32,244 nucleotides of DNA. Origin: Plesiocystis pacifica SIR-1. Lineage in GTDB: Bacteria; Myxococcota_A; Polyangia; Nannocystales; Nannocystaceae. The DNA lies in contig NZ_ABCS01000109.1 in the NCBI RefSeq assembly GCF_000170895.1, positions 1 through 32,244 on the forward strand, read 5' to 3'. Shown one piece after another: positions 1 through 8,214 of this stretch (its first letter is position 1; each line of letters opens with the position of its first letter). The translations under genes and the position numbers were made by a program. The notes under the pieces were generated by a model. That model saw only the letters and a program-made list of their open reading frames with translations. It was not told where the DNA came from and did no database searches.

Positions 1-31
1 CCTCGCTCACGGCGCTGTCGCGGCGCTCGGC

Positions 32-916
32 CTACTCGGCGGCCTTGAAGTTCTTGCAGCGCAGCGCGCCCGCGTGGTGCGAGATGTTGTCGCGCAGGAA
101 GGCCACGGCGCCGGCGGCCGCGAACATGTCCTCGGCCTTTTGCAGCTCGGCGCAGGCGGTCTCCTTGTCGCGCTTGTAGTCGGCGACGGCCGCGAGGCCC
201 TCGTGGGCGCGGGCGACGAGCAGGGCCTCACCGCCAGAGTCGATCACCGCCTGGTACTCCTTGGCGGCGTCGTCGAGGCGCTCGGGGGCGACGACCTTGG
301 TGTCGTCCTCGCCCACGCCGAAGGCCTGGTTGAGGTGGGCCTCGGCGAGGTGCAGGCGAGCCAGGAGCCCGTAGGGGCTCTCGTGGCGCAGGACCTCCTC
401 GAGCTCCTCCTGGGCCTGGGGGGCCTCGTGGACGCCGATCAGGTAGACGGCGTGGGCGGCGTGGGCGAGCTGGAGGATCTCCTCGTCGCCCAGGCGGTTG
501 CCGGCGTTGACGGCCTCCTGGGCCGGCTCCTCGCCGTTCTCGGGGATGATCTTGGCGGCGGCCATGGCCTGCAGCGAGGCCGCGATGGCGTTGGCGCGGA
601 CCTTGGTGTCCCCGGTCAAGGTCGCGCGCAGCTCGGCCGCGTCGGCGGCCACGGCCTCGTACTCGCCCTTGAGCAGGCGCTCGTAGAGGGTCGCGAGCTC
701 GGCGGGGTCGGGGTCTTGCTCGGGCAGCCCGGGCTGGGCGTCGGCCCCCTCGCCATCGCCCGCGCCATCGCTGGCGCCGTCGTCGTTGGAGGTGACCTCG
801 TCGGGGTTGGTGCTGTCGCCGTCCTTGTCCTTCTTGCAGCCCGCCGGGGCCAGGGCCAGCGCGAACGCGGCGATCAGGGACAGGGAGGTGGTGGAGCAGA
901 GCTTGGTGCGGTTCAT
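32..916 (-). CDS. Helical (TPR-like) lipoprotein
   Basis: A 294-residue protein. The N-terminus is a lipoprotein signal: basic start, hydrophobic stretch, then lipobox PAGC, so the mature protein starts at a lipidated Cys near residue 24. A linker very rich in D, G and E follows, then an alanine/leucine/glutamate-rich helical body whose spacing resembles tetratricopeptide repeats (helix pairs around YERLLKGEYEAVAADAAELR and later YQAVIDSGGEALLVARAHEG). The function is unknown; TPR lipoproteins usually act as protein-interaction scaffolds at the membrane. The ATG overlaps the stop of the upstream gene by 4 nt (ATGA), so it is the last gene of a three-gene operon with two membrane proteins. The stop TAG is at 32-34. 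The lipoprotein call is firm; the TPR call is by eye only. Confidence 0.8.
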   Translation of the reverse strand: MNRTKLCSTTSLSLIAAFALALAPAGCKKDKDGDSTNPDEVTSNDDGASDGAGDGEGADAQPGLPEQDPDPAELATLYERLLKGEYEAVAADAAELRATLTGDTKVRANAIAASLQAMAAAKIIPENGEEPAQEAVNAGNRLGDEEILQLAHAAHAVYLIGVHEAPQAQEELEEVLRHESPYGLLARLHLAEAHLNQAFGVGEDDTKVVAPERLDDAAKEYQAVIDSGGEALLVARAHEGLAAVADYKRDKETACAELQKAEDMFAAAGAVAFLRDNISHHAGALRCKNFKAAE

Positions 917-1719
917 GGCTCGGGTGCTTCGTCGGGGGTGGCGTCGGGGGTGGCGTCGGAGTCGGATGTGGGGTTGGCCGACGCGTCGGGGCTCGGCGCT
1001 TGGGATGCTCGAGGTGCCTCGGGGCGGTCGGGTCGCTCGAGCACGCGGATCTGGATCTGCCCGCGCGCCCCGAGCATGCCACGCATGTCCGCGCCGCCGA
1101 TGGACTTGGGGTCGTCGAAGAGCAGCAGGTCGCCCAGGACCTGGACGCGGTCGCCCAGGTAGAGCGAGATCGTGTCGTGGGGCCCGTCGTCCTCGCGGGG
1201 GGCGATGACCCGGGCCTGCTCGAGGTTCTCGAGGCCGAGGATGACCGAGGCCTCGCCCTCCCCGGCCTCTGCCAGCAGGGCCAGCTCCGCGGCGATCGCC
1301 GTCTTGCGCCCCGAGCCGTGGCGGTTGTGATAGACGCAGGCGAAGGGACCCGTGCCCAGGGCGCCCTCGCCCATGCGGATCACGCCCTCGACGTGCACGG
1401 GGCCGTTGTTGGCCTCGGCCAGGCCGACCACCGGCAGCGCCTCGAGCTTGGCCACGCGCAGGTCGAAGTCCGGCCGCGCCCGCAGGCCACGCTCGGACTT
1501 GCGCCCCTTCATGACCACGTTGGCGAGGACCAGCACGCCGACCGCGAGGGTGATCAGCAGGCCGACCTTGGCCCAGGGGGCGTTGAGCAGCCAGTCGATC
1601 TCGCTGGTCTCGTCGGGCACGGCCTGGCCGCCGAGCTCCGGGGGGCCGAGGGCCGCCAGCAGCTGGCCGAGGGCGGCGTCGAGGGTCGCCAGGGAGCGTT
1701 GGATGTCTGCGAGGATCAC
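913..1719 (-). CDS. Membrane protein with GIDE/MULAN-like domain
   Basis: A 268-residue protein starting at a GTG that overlaps the upstream stop (GTGA), so its translation is coupled. A short N-terminal region is followed by one transmembrane segment (about residues 49-69, VGLLITLAVGVLVLANVV). The soluble part has the layout of the GIDE/MULAN domain: a small beta segment with VEGVIRMGEG, a central CVYHNRH like the CVYYR of that family, then a beta segment ending in the ISLYLGDRVQVLG pattern. The C-terminal 40 residues are a low-complexity A/S/D/P/T tail. The family match is by pattern and is moderate. GIDE domains in bacteria are thought to lie in membrane-associated modules; a link to the neighbouring protease is inference. 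Confidence 0.6.
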   Translation of the reverse strand: MILADIQRSLATLDAALGQLLAALGPPELGGQAVPDETSEIDWLLNAPWAKVGLLITLAVGVLVLANVVMKGRKSERGLRARPDFDLRVAKLEALPVVGLAEANNGPVHVEGVIRMGEGALGTGPFACVYHNRHGSGRKTAIAAELALLAEAGEGEASVILGLENLEQARVIAPREDDGPHDTISLYLGDRVQVLGDLLLFDDPKSIGGADMRGMLGARGQIQIRVLERPDRPEAPRASQAPSPDASANPTSDSDATPDATPDEAPEP

Positions 1720-3062
1720 CAGTTCGCCTCCGCGAGCATGAGGGTGAACTCGAGCGAGTTGGTGTCTTCGCTGTCCTCGGCGACCTCGCCGACGAGCAGC
1801 GAGCGGCCGGTCTCGCCAGGATCGATGCGCTCGACTCGCTCGCCGAACAGGCGCGGGCCGTCCTTGAACTCGACCCGCGGCATCGCCCCATAGATCGGCA
1901 CGGTCCCGTTGTTGGTCAGCGTGATCACCCAGCGGATCCGCCCCAGCCAGATCTCCGGGCGGCCCTCGACCTGCATGGTCAAGATCGGCTCGATGTCGTA
2001 GGCGCGGTTGGGCGGGCCCTCGTGGACCCGCGGGATCAGCCGCATGCGGTTGCCCTGGTAGTCCATCTGGACCACGAACTCGCGCATGACGTTGAGGCCG
2101 AGGAGCCCGTCGGTGTGCTCCGTCGCGCACGAGTCGCACACCGACGCCAGCAGGCCGGGGATCCGGACGTCGCCCAGGCGCAGCGCCGGGAGGTAGACCA
2201 TGCGGCTCTCCCGGAGCCCGCTGGCCGTGTTGAACTCGAGCTTGGGCGCGTCCTCGGGCACCTCGATGCCCAGCTTGCGCGCGGTCTCGGTGGTGATCGT
2301 CGTGTACGAGGCCCCGGTGTCGAACAGGTACTCGAGGGCCTCCACGGGCGCGCCCTCGCCGTCCTCGCTCAGGGTGCCCCCCGGTCCGCGACCCTCGAGC
2401 TCGACGCTCAGGAAGATCGCCGCGCCCTCCTCGGTGAAGGGCACCACGATGTCGCCGTCGAGGGCCACGCGGGTCTCCTCGAGCACGGGCGCCGGGAACT
2501 CGCCGCCCCCCGGGTCGATGGCGTCGGCGGCCTCGTGGCCGAGGGCGCTCAGGGCCCGGGTCGCCTGGTGGGTGTCCCCGAAGTGACCCTGGACCACCCA
2601 CTCGCAGCTGCGCAGCGCCGTGCCCACGAGGTCGGGGATCAGCAAGGTCGCGATCAGCAACCCGCTCGCGTTCCACACGCTCGGCAGCCAGGCCATCGTC
2701 GCCCGGATCCGCGCCGGCTCGGCGATGTGTTTCCAGGCCGCGATCACGAAGGGCACGCCGAAGGTCAGGGCGACGGCGAGGAGCCAGTGCCACGCCGCGT
2801 GGGCGTCGGGGGTCGCCGCGCGGGCCAGGGAGAACACCGTGAGCAGCGCGACCAGCCCGACCACGAGGGACATCAGGCTCAGCGAGACCCAGCCAAAGGC
2901 CACGGCCACGGACGCGAGCTCGCGCGCGAACCACCCGCGCTCGGAGTCCGGCTGGCCCGGGGGCCCCTCGGCCGACGCCGCACCCTCGCCGGCCCGCGAA
3001 CCGGCCGAGCGTGGACCCGTGGACGCGTCCGGGGGCCGGCTGGATGTGCTCTCCGGGGCCAA
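1716..3062 (-). CDS. Membrane-anchored retropepsin-like aspartic protease
   Basis: Predicted 448 residues from the TTG at 3062. After a polar, Pro/Ser-rich N-terminus come three hydrophobic segments (around SVAVAFGWVSLSLMSLVVGL, HWLLAVALTFGVPFVIAAW and ASGLLIATLLIPDLVGTAL). A single-lobe aspartic-protease domain follows, with the active-site triad Asp-Thr-Gly at about residue 248 in LFDTGASYTTI and the later hydrophobic-Gly motif DGLLGLNVMREF, both typical of retropepsin-like (gag-asp) proteases. The C-terminal about 110 residues form a beta-rich domain with ITLTNNGTVPIYG, probably Ig-like. An ATG at 3212 would give 498 residues, but the extra 50 use rare codons (AGA, AAA, AAT, CTA) unlike the rest. 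First gene of the operon. Retropepsins act as dimers; here the site would be periplasmic or cytoplasmic depending on topology, which I cannot fix. Confidence 0.72.
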   Translation of the reverse strand: MAPESTSSRPPDASTGPRSAGSRAGEGAASAEGPPGQPDSERGWFARELASVAVAFGWVSLSLMSLVVGLVALLTVFSLARAATPDAHAAWHWLLAVALTFGVPFVIAAWKHIAEPARIRATMAWLPSVWNASGLLIATLLIPDLVGTALRSCEWVVQGHFGDTHQATRALSALGHEAADAIDPGGGEFPAPVLEETRVALDGDIVVPFTEEGAAIFLSVELEGRGPGGTLSEDGEGAPVEALEYLFDTGASYTTITTETARKLGIEVPEDAPKLEFNTASGLRESRMVYLPALRLGDVRIPGLLASVCDSCATEHTDGLLGLNVMREFVVQMDYQGNRMRLIPRVHEGPPNRAYDIEPILTMQVEGRPEIWLGRIRWVITLTNNGTVPIYGAMPRVEFKDGPRLFGERVERIDPGETGRSLLVGEVAEDSEDTNSLEFTLMLAEANW

Positions 3063-3070
3063 GGCACCGC

Positions 3071-3076
3071 AATGTA
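3071..3076 (-). promoter_or_regulatory. Candidate -10 hexamer (TACATT), retropepsin operon
   Basis: TACATT on the minus strand lies 8 nt before the TTG at 3062, leaving no room for a Shine-Dalgarno sequence. It matches the TAnnnT spacing seen before other genes in this window and is one reason I chose that start. No good -35 was seen. Confidence 0.25.
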
Positions 3077-3317
3077 GCAGCTTCGATCCCGCCCGGGGCC
3101 GCCCCCAGGCCCTGAGCGGCGCAGGCGTTGAGAAGGGGTTCGGATTCACCAGGCCCGGTTTTCTCTCTGCGCGCCGACGCGACCGTCCCATCCCGACGTT
3201 CAGGTGCGACACCGCGAGCGAGCGCGCCGCGCGAGATCTGCCTTGGGCGGCGCCCTACGTGACAAGGCGTGCAGGACTCGACGCGCTCCAAATCACGGCT
3301 TCAACTCCATTGAGTAG

Positions 3318-3346
3318 TTGGCGTGGGTCTTCGATGGCTCTAAGAT
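3318..3346 (+). promoter_or_regulatory. Candidate sigma-70-type promoter of the response regulator
   Basis: TTGGCG (3318-3323), a 17-nt spacer and TAAGAT (3341-3346), 12 nt before the ATG at 3359. Transcription would start near 3353, giving a leader of only a few nucleotides; no Shine-Dalgarno is visible. The 3063-3358 stretch otherwise holds only the divergent upstream region of the two flanking genes. Confidence 0.4.
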
Positions 3347-3358
3347 TTCGCTCACGCG

Positions 3359-4477
3359 ATGCCGGGGCCATCGAGCGCCAAGCCGCCGATCTTCAAGATC
3401 AGCTTTGAGTCCTACGACGATTTCCTCGTCGAGTATGGCGACAATTTGCGCCGTGGAATTTTGATGCTCCCCGGCGAGACGGGCCTGGCGCCCGATCAGC
3501 CCGTGCGCATCAAGCTGATCTTGCCCGACGAGCACGTCCTGTACCTCAAGGGCACGACCCGTGAGCCGGGCAAGGAAGCCTACGGCGCCCGCAAGGCCGA
3601 CGACCAGATCCAGGTCCAGCTCGCCACCTACACGGCGGAGCAGACCGCGGCGCTGGAAAAGTGCGTCAGCGGAGTCATCGCCGAGGAGGCCGCCGCCGAG
3701 GAGGCCAGCGCCACCGGGCCCATCAACCTCCTGCTCGTCGACGACTCCGTCGGCGTCCGCATCGAGCTCGGCGACGCCCTGCGCGACCGCGGCCTGCGGG
3801 TGCGCGTGGCCGAGAACGGCCTGGTCGCGATCGCGGCCGCGCTCAAGCGACCCCCGGACATCATCCTGTCCGACGTCGAGATGCCGGTGATGGACGGCTG
3901 GACCTTCCTGCGCATGACCCGTGCGCGCCAGCGCCTGGCCCACATCCCCTTCGTCTTCTTCACCCGGCTGACCGACGACCTCTCGCGCCTGCAGGCCTAC
4001 CGCATGGGCGTCGAGGACTTCCTCGGCAAGGACACCGGCGCCGACGAGGTCCTCGCCCGCCTGCAGGGCGTGCTCGCCCGCCACGCCAACCGCCCCGGCG
4101 CCCCCACTTCGGGCGCGCCCATGGCCATGGCCACGGGGCAGGGCCTGCGCGGGGACCTGGAGCACGTCAAGCTCGGGAGCTTGATGTCCTTCCTCGAGTC
4201 CGAGAAGCGCACCGGCAAGCTGCACCTCGACAACGGCCACGACTCGGCGATCCTCGACATCGTCGGGGGCCAGCTCGCGGGGGTCGAGAACCTCGGCAAC
4301 TACGCCCACCCCCACGACCGCGTGTTCGAGCTCCTCGACTGGAACGCCGGGGCCTTCGAGTTCGCCTCGGGCGAAGACGAAGACGGGGCGCCGCGCAAGG
4401 ACGAGGACCTGACGCCGATGACCTATCTGCTCATGGAGCACGCGCGTCGGGCCGACGAGGCCAACTCTCAGGGCTGA
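3359..4477 (+). CDS. PilZ-like / receiver / DUF4388 (PATAN) response regulator
   Basis: A 372-residue soluble regulator with three domains. Residues 10-100 resemble the PilZ-like domain common in myxobacterial response regulators (SFESYDDFLVEYGDNLRRG, then a beta-rich PVRIKLILPDE segment). Residues 122-245 are a CheY-type receiver: acidic pair in LLVDDSV, phospho-acceptor Asp172 in LSDVEMPVMDGW, switch Thr in VFFTRLTDD and conserved Lys in FLGKDTGADE. Residues 258-350 match DUF4388 (PATAN), starting GLRGDLEHVKLGSLMSFLES, a module of gliding and signalling proteins. No DNA-binding domain is present, so the output is probably protein interaction. It is transcribed alone. The stop lies inside a 15-bp tandem repeat. 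Domain order is clear; the partner kinase is unknown, although an unlinked hybrid kinase lies at 24655. Confidence 0.88.
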   Translation: MPGPSSAKPPIFKISFESYDDFLVEYGDNLRRGILMLPGETGLAPDQPVRIKLILPDEHVLYLKGTTREPGKEAYGARKADDQIQVQLATYTAEQTAALEKCVSGVIAEEAAAEEASATGPINLLLVDDSVGVRIELGDALRDRGLRVRVAENGLVAIAAALKRPPDIILSDVEMPVMDGWTFLRMTRARQRLAHIPFVFFTRLTDDLSRLQAYRMGVEDFLGKDTGADEVLARLQGVLARHANRPGAPTSGAPMAMATGQGLRGDLEHVKLGSLMSFLESEKRTGKLHLDNGHDSAILDIVGGQLAGVENLGNYAHPHDRVFELLDWNAGAFEFASGEDEDGAPRKDEDLTPMTYLLMEHARRADEANSQG

Positions 4478-4528
4478 CGCTGGCAGGGCTGACGCTGGCA
4501 GGGCTGACGCTGGCAGGGCTGACGCTGG
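4471..4528. repeat. 15-bp tandem repeat, about 3.9 copies
   Basis: The unit GGGCTGACGCTGGCA repeats at 4471, 4486, 4501 and 4516, the last copy truncated after 13 nt. The first copy holds the TGA of the response regulator; because the unit is 15 nt, each later copy puts another TGA in the same frame (4490, 4505, 4520). Copies are identical, so the repeat is recent or prone to slippage. Confidence 0.95.
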
Positions 4529-4539
4529 TTTGAGCGCGA

Positions 4540-4572
4540 GCGCGGCTGGGATTCGTCGAACCCCAACCGCGC
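4540..4572. terminator. Hairpin between convergent genes, possible bidirectional terminator
   Basis: GCGCGGCTGGG (4540-4550) pairs with CCCAACCGCGC (4562-4572) over 10 of 11 positions, and the loop itself contains TTCG/CGAA. It sits between the converging response regulator and TetR genes. There is no T-run on either side, so intrinsic termination is uncertain. Confidence 0.35.
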
Positions 4573-4597
4573 GCGACAGTCGATCTCGCTGCGCTTG

Positions 4598-5251
4598 CTA
4601 GCCCTGACGGACGCCGTTGAGGATCACGTCGAGGACCTGGGTGAAGGTGGCCTCGAGGGCCGCCTCGGCGCTGGCCCGCATGTCGCTCTGGGCCTCTTCG
4701 CTGACCGCGGGGCCGCCGACTTGCCGGGGCTCGCCGGGCGGCACCGGGGCGGGCGCCTTGGGCAGCTGCGGTCGGAGCAGCGCCTCGCAGGCCGCCAGGA
4801 AGGTCGTCCGGACCAACGCGGGCTCGAGCCCCGTGCGGAACCGGCCGCTGGCGATGCCCGCTCGAATGACCTCGTCGATCTTCTCGCAGGTCCGGCGCTG
4901 AGAGCCCTCGATGAGCTCCGTGAGGCTCGGCGTGGTCTCGAGGTCCCGGTAAAAGGGCGGCTGCGCCCTGGCGTAGCGCCGGCACATCAGCAAGACGATG
5001 GCCCTCAGCTGCTCGGCCTCGTCCGCCTCCCGGGCCAGAATCTGGTCGACGCCGAGATCGAGGCCATCGACGAGGCGGGCGAGGGCTTCGCGCGCCATCT
5101 GCTCTTTGGTTCGAAATTGCTCATAGAGTGTCCGCTTGCTGATGCCCACGTCCCGCGCGAGCTCGTCTACGCGCATCCCCCGGTACCCCTGGATGAGGAG
5201 CCGCGTCTCCGCGTGATCCAAGATTCGAGTCTTTAGTGAATGTCGTTGCAT
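4598..5251 (-). CDS. TetR/AcrR family transcriptional regulator
   Basis: A 217-residue regulator. The N-terminal helix-turn-helix is typical of TetR: KTRILDHAETRLLIQGYRG then MRVDELARDVGISKRTLYEQF and the KEQMA extension. The C-terminal two thirds are helical and should form the ligand-binding dimer domain; the ligand cannot be told. The chosen ATG has a G-rich ribosome binding site a few bases upstream (GGGGGG); an ATG ten codons earlier, at 5281, is also open. It is transcribed alone, and its target may be itself or the operon starting at 8023 on the same strand. The upstream minus-strand sequence has a possible -35 TTGACG but no clear -10. Confidence 0.9.
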   Translation of the reverse strand: MQRHSLKTRILDHAETRLLIQGYRGMRVDELARDVGISKRTLYEQFRTKEQMAREALARLVDGLDLGVDQILAREADEAEQLRAIVLLMCRRYARAQPPFYRDLETTPSLTELIEGSQRRTCEKIDEVIRAGIASGRFRTGLEPALVRTTFLAACEALLRPQLPKAPAPVPPGEPRQVGGPAVSEEAQSDMRASAEAALEATFTQVLDVILNGVRQG

Positions 5252-5372
5252 GGGTTTCCCCCCCAGGAACAAATCAAGCATTCCTAACGGGACCCGTCAA
5301 CGACTTCGGTGTTTTTAGGCGAAAAAAGTGTTTGCGCAGCTTTGTTTGTCTAGCGAAATGTACGCTGGTTGT

Positions 5373-6815
5373 TCACCTGGCAATGCGAACTACCGGGCGC
5401 TCGACGGGCCCGGCGAGGCTGCGCACCCTCCGCCGCTTGGCGCTGGCGGCCGTACCCGCCCAGGCGATGACGACCCGCGGCTCCCACAGCTCGTTGCGCT
5501 CGCGCAGCCAACCGTAGGCCGGGCAGCGTCGGCACAGGTCCTCGTCGATGCGGTTGGCGGCGAGGACCGGGAAGTTCGGCTCGCTCTGGCCGTGGACCTC
5601 GATGCGGACGGCCAGCGCCCGCGGCTTGGGGCCCTTGCGAAATCGCGCCCGGGCGGTCCCGAGCTCGGTGTCGGTGAAGGGGTCGAGGCCGCTGCGGGAG
5701 GCTCGAATGTCGGGGTCGAGGGCGTCGGGGTCGGCCGCGATCTCGGCGCTGACCAGGGCGGGGTCCTCCGGCAGGAAGGACTGGCGCACGCACGCGGTCA
5801 GCCAGGCGCCGGGGAGGGTCACGCCCTCGAGGGCGACGTCGGGGGGCGGCGGCGGCAGGCGGACCACCCGCGGGCGCGGGCGGCCGTCCTCGCTGGCCTC
5901 GTAGCCGATGACCCGGACATGCAGGCCGCTGCGCAGGCGCAGGAAGCCCAGGGGCGAGCTGAGCACGAGCTCGTAGCGCTCGCCGAGGACGGCGTGCTCG
6001 GGCAGCGCCGTGTCGAGCACGTCGAGCACGCCGACCTGGCTCGAGGGGCTCGAGCGGGCCTCGAGCTCGGGGTCGCCGTGGGGCAGGAGCTCGATCAGGG
6101 TGCTGTCGGTCGCGAGCACGAAGGCGCCCACGGGCCCGCGCTCGGCGGGCAGGCCCACGCGGCCCGCCGGGTGCAGCCAGCCGCCGTTGAGCACGGGCAG
6201 GCGCGAGCGCAGCCGGGCCTCGAAGTCGCACTCGGCGATCAGCGCGCGCAGGCTCGGGAGGGCGCGCTCGATCGGTCCGCGGGCGGGCTGCTCGAGCCAG
6301 GCGACGGTCGCCAGGCTGGGCACGGCGAGGAGCTCGGGCCGCGCCCGGTGCAGGGCCTCGAGGGTCTCGGCCGCGGGCGAGGGGCCGTCTCGAGGGCCGC
6401 GCTCGATCGCGTCGATGCGGACCACCGAGGGGGCGCCGAAGCTGCTCAGGTCCTGGACGCGGAGCTGGTCGACGAGGGGCTCGTCGACGCGCGCGTGGAG
6501 CATGACGAGGGCGCGCGGCTCGGACGACTCGGACAGCTGGGCCCGCGCCCGCCAGCGCGCGTGCAGGCGGGGCCGGGCGAGGGCGCCGGCCGTGAGCGCC
6601 TCGGCGTCGAGGGCCTCGGCGCCAAAGCCCAGCCGGGCGCGGACCCGCTCGGCGTGGCTCGGCGCGTCGAGGACCGGGACCGAGGCCCGAAAGTCTTCGA
6701 GGGTCGCGACCCGGCGCAGGCCCAGCGCGCGGCCCGGCTCGGTGTCGACGAGGGAGGTGAGGATCGCCCGCAGTCGGGCCTCACGGGCCGAGCTCCCCCC
6801 ACCTGGCGCGCTCAT
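5373..6815 (-). CDS. Divergent GH3-like (acyl-adenylate family) protein
   Basis: A 480-residue soluble protein. Its layout recalls the GH3 auxin-responsive-promoter family of acyl-acid-amido synthetases: early LEDFRASVPVLDAPSHAERV like the family's dFr..vPv..Ye; a central stretch ending in an acidic IELLPHGDPE where the family has its EF segment; then GERYELVLSSPLGFLRLRSG like the family's YelvvT...GLyRYrlGD. The adenylation hallmarks are degraded: no SSGTT-like phosphate loop is seen, and the usual RYxxGD reads RLRSG, without the Asp. It may therefore be a non-catalytic or re-purposed homologue. It is last of three minus-strand genes, 10 nt after gloA. A family search is needed to confirm the assignment, which rests on sparse similarity. 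Confidence 0.5.
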   Translation of the reverse strand: MSAPGGGSSAREARLRAILTSLVDTEPGRALGLRRVATLEDFRASVPVLDAPSHAERVRARLGFGAEALDAEALTAGALARPRLHARWRARAQLSESSEPRALVMLHARVDEPLVDQLRVQDLSSFGAPSVVRIDAIERGPRDGPSPAAETLEALHRARPELLAVPSLATVAWLEQPARGPIERALPSLRALIAECDFEARLRSRLPVLNGGWLHPAGRVGLPAERGPVGAFVLATDSTLIELLPHGDPELEARSSPSSQVGVLDVLDTALPEHAVLGERYELVLSSPLGFLRLRSGLHVRVIGYEASEDGRPRPRVVRLPPPPPDVALEGVTLPGAWLTACVRQSFLPEDPALVSAEIAADPDALDPDIRASRSGLDPFTDTELGTARARFRKGPKPRALAVRIEVHGQSEPNFPVLAANRIDEDLCRRCPAYGWLRERNELWEPRVVIAWAGTAASAKRRRVRSLAGPVERPVVRIAR

Positions 6816-6825
6816 GGCTGGGCGA

Positions 6826-7248
6826 TCACCACTCGCCCTGGCTGGGCCGGGACGCCCACGGCTCCGCGGGCGGGAGCGCCTCGCCGCGCTGCAGCAGCTC
6901 CACGGAGATCTGGTCGGGCGAGCGCACGAAGGCCATGCGCCCGTCCCGGGGCGGACGCAGGATGGTCACGCCCGCGGCCTCGAGCTTGGCGCACAGGCCG
7001 TAGATGTCGTCGACGGCGTAGGCGAGGTGGCCGAAGTTCCGACCGACGCTGTAGTCCTCGTCGTGGTCCCAGTTGTGGGTCAGCTCGAGCTCGGGCGCGC
7101 CGGGCTCGGTCGCCAGGAACACGAGGGTGAAGCGCCCCGCCGGGACCTCTTTGCGGCGCAGCTCGACGAGGCCGAGGAGCTCGAAGAATTTCAGCGCCGC
7201 GTCCAGATCGCGGACGCGGACCATGGTGTGCAGGTACTCGAGGGCCAT
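6826..7248 (-). CDS. gloA: Lactoylglutathione lyase (glyoxalase I)
   Basis: A 140-residue protein, the usual length of single-domain bacterial glyoxalase I. The enzyme isomerises the methylglyoxal-glutathione hemithioacetal to S-lactoylglutathione in the cytoplasm. Two vicinal-oxygen-chelate beta-alpha-beta-beta-beta modules are visible, and the metal ligands are in the expected places: His7 (YLHTMVRV), Glu55 (ELELTHNWD), His74 (FGHLAYAVDD) and Glu117 (ISVELLQRG), the H-E-H-E pattern of Ni-type enzymes. The FELLGL and LTHNWD motifs are typical. The start lies 4 nt after the upstream stop and the next gene follows within 10 nt, so this is the middle gene of an operon. The C-terminal about 20 residues extend beyond the domain without recognisable features. 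Confidence 0.93.
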   Translation of the reverse strand: MALEYLHTMVRVRDLDAALKFFELLGLVELRRKEVPAGRFTLVFLATEPGAPELELTHNWDHDEDYSVGRNFGHLAYAVDDIYGLCAKLEAAGVTILRPPRDGRMAFVRSPDQISVELLQRGEALPPAEPWASRPSQGEW

Positions 7249-7252
7249 GCTC

Positions 7253-8023
7253 TCAACCCCGCTCTTTGCGGGCGTCGCGGAAAAACAGCGCGTAGTTGTG
7301 GTCCATGGAGTGGACGCGCAGCCACGCGTCGAGGCTCGGCTGGCTGCGCGGATCGGCGACCAGCGACAGGGCCTCGCGGATGTTCTGGTACAGCCCCGGC
7401 GGCGACAGCGAGGCCTCGACGATGGGCACGAGCTCCGGGGTGCGGGTGACGATCGCCTGGCCGAGGGCGAACCACTTGTCGTCGACGAACTCGATCGCGC
7501 CCTCGCAGTGGTCGCTGGCAAGGCGCGAGAGCTGAGCCCACTCGCCGGCCTCGATCAGCTTGCGCATGTGCGGCTCGATCAGGGTGTAGACCTCCGGCCG
7601 AATCGCGACGAGCTCGTGGGTGCTCTCGCTCCACATCCAGTCGTCGTCTTCTTCGACGAACACCACCCCGACCAGGTCCATGCCCACGGGCAAGGCGTCG
7701 ACGAGCTCGGCGAGGCCGAAGCTGATGGGCGTCCACTCGATCTGCCGCTCGACGTCGCGGAGCATCTCGACGAAGCCCGCGATCTCCTCGGGCGACACCG
7801 CCATGCGAGCGCGGTGCTCGGTGGGATCGACGACCTGGAAATAGTCGTCCTCCGTCGCCGCGAACAGCGCCCGCCACTCGCCGCTGAGCAGCTCGATCTT
7901 GAGGTCGTGCTCGGCGAGCAGATACCCCAGCTGATCCCTGTCGGCGTTCGCAAGCGCCTCGAGGATCTGGGCCTCGATCTCCCGATACACCTCCGAGGGA
8001 AGCTGGTAGGCGTGGCAGCGCAC
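7253..8023 (-). CDS. Conserved-looking protein of unknown function
   Basis: A 256-residue acidic, soluble protein that I do not recognise. It starts at a GTG just after a TAGCCT hexamer; the reading frame runs further upstream to 8224, but that part is arginine- and proline-rich and looks non-coding. The protein has no signal peptide or membrane segment. It contains a helical N-terminus (SEVYREIEAQILEALANADR), a central segment with an aspartate/glutamate cluster (VFVEEDDDWMW), and a C-terminus with HSMDHNYALFFRDAR. No catalytic motif stands out. It is the first gene of the gloA/GH3-like operon, 4 nt upstream of gloA. The codon pattern matches its neighbours, which supports a real gene. Confidence 0.7.
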   Translation of the reverse strand: MRCHAYQLPSEVYREIEAQILEALANADRDQLGYLLAEHDLKIELLSGEWRALFAATEDDYFQVVDPTEHRARMAVSPEEIAGFVEMLRDVERQIEWTPISFGLAELVDALPVGMDLVGVVFVEEDDDWMWSESTHELVAIRPEVYTLIEPHMRKLIEAGEWAQLSRLASDHCEGAIEFVDDKWFALGQAIVTRTPELVPIVEASLSPPGLYQNIREALSLVADPRSQPSLDAWLRVHSMDHNYALFFRDARKERG

Positions 8024-8030
8024 GGAGGGC

Positions 8031-8036
8031 AGGCTA
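8031..8036 (-). promoter_or_regulatory. Candidate -10 hexamer (TAGCCT), gloA operon
   Basis: TAGCCT on the minus strand ends 7 nt before the GTG at 8023. If it is the -10 box, the transcript would start at or next to the start codon. No matching -35 is evident. Confidence 0.28.
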
Positions 8037-8214
8037 CCGCACTCGAACCCGGGAGCCCAGCGATCACAGCGGGCTCGAGGCGGGCTCGGAGCGCGCTCGT
8101 TTCGGGCCGCAATCGCCCGCCGCCTCAGCCCCGCCCGGGTAGTCGGGGGTGCGACTGGTGGGGTCTCGATCCCCCGAGCCGCCTCGGGTGCTTCTCCGCA
8201 CATGGCGCGGACGC

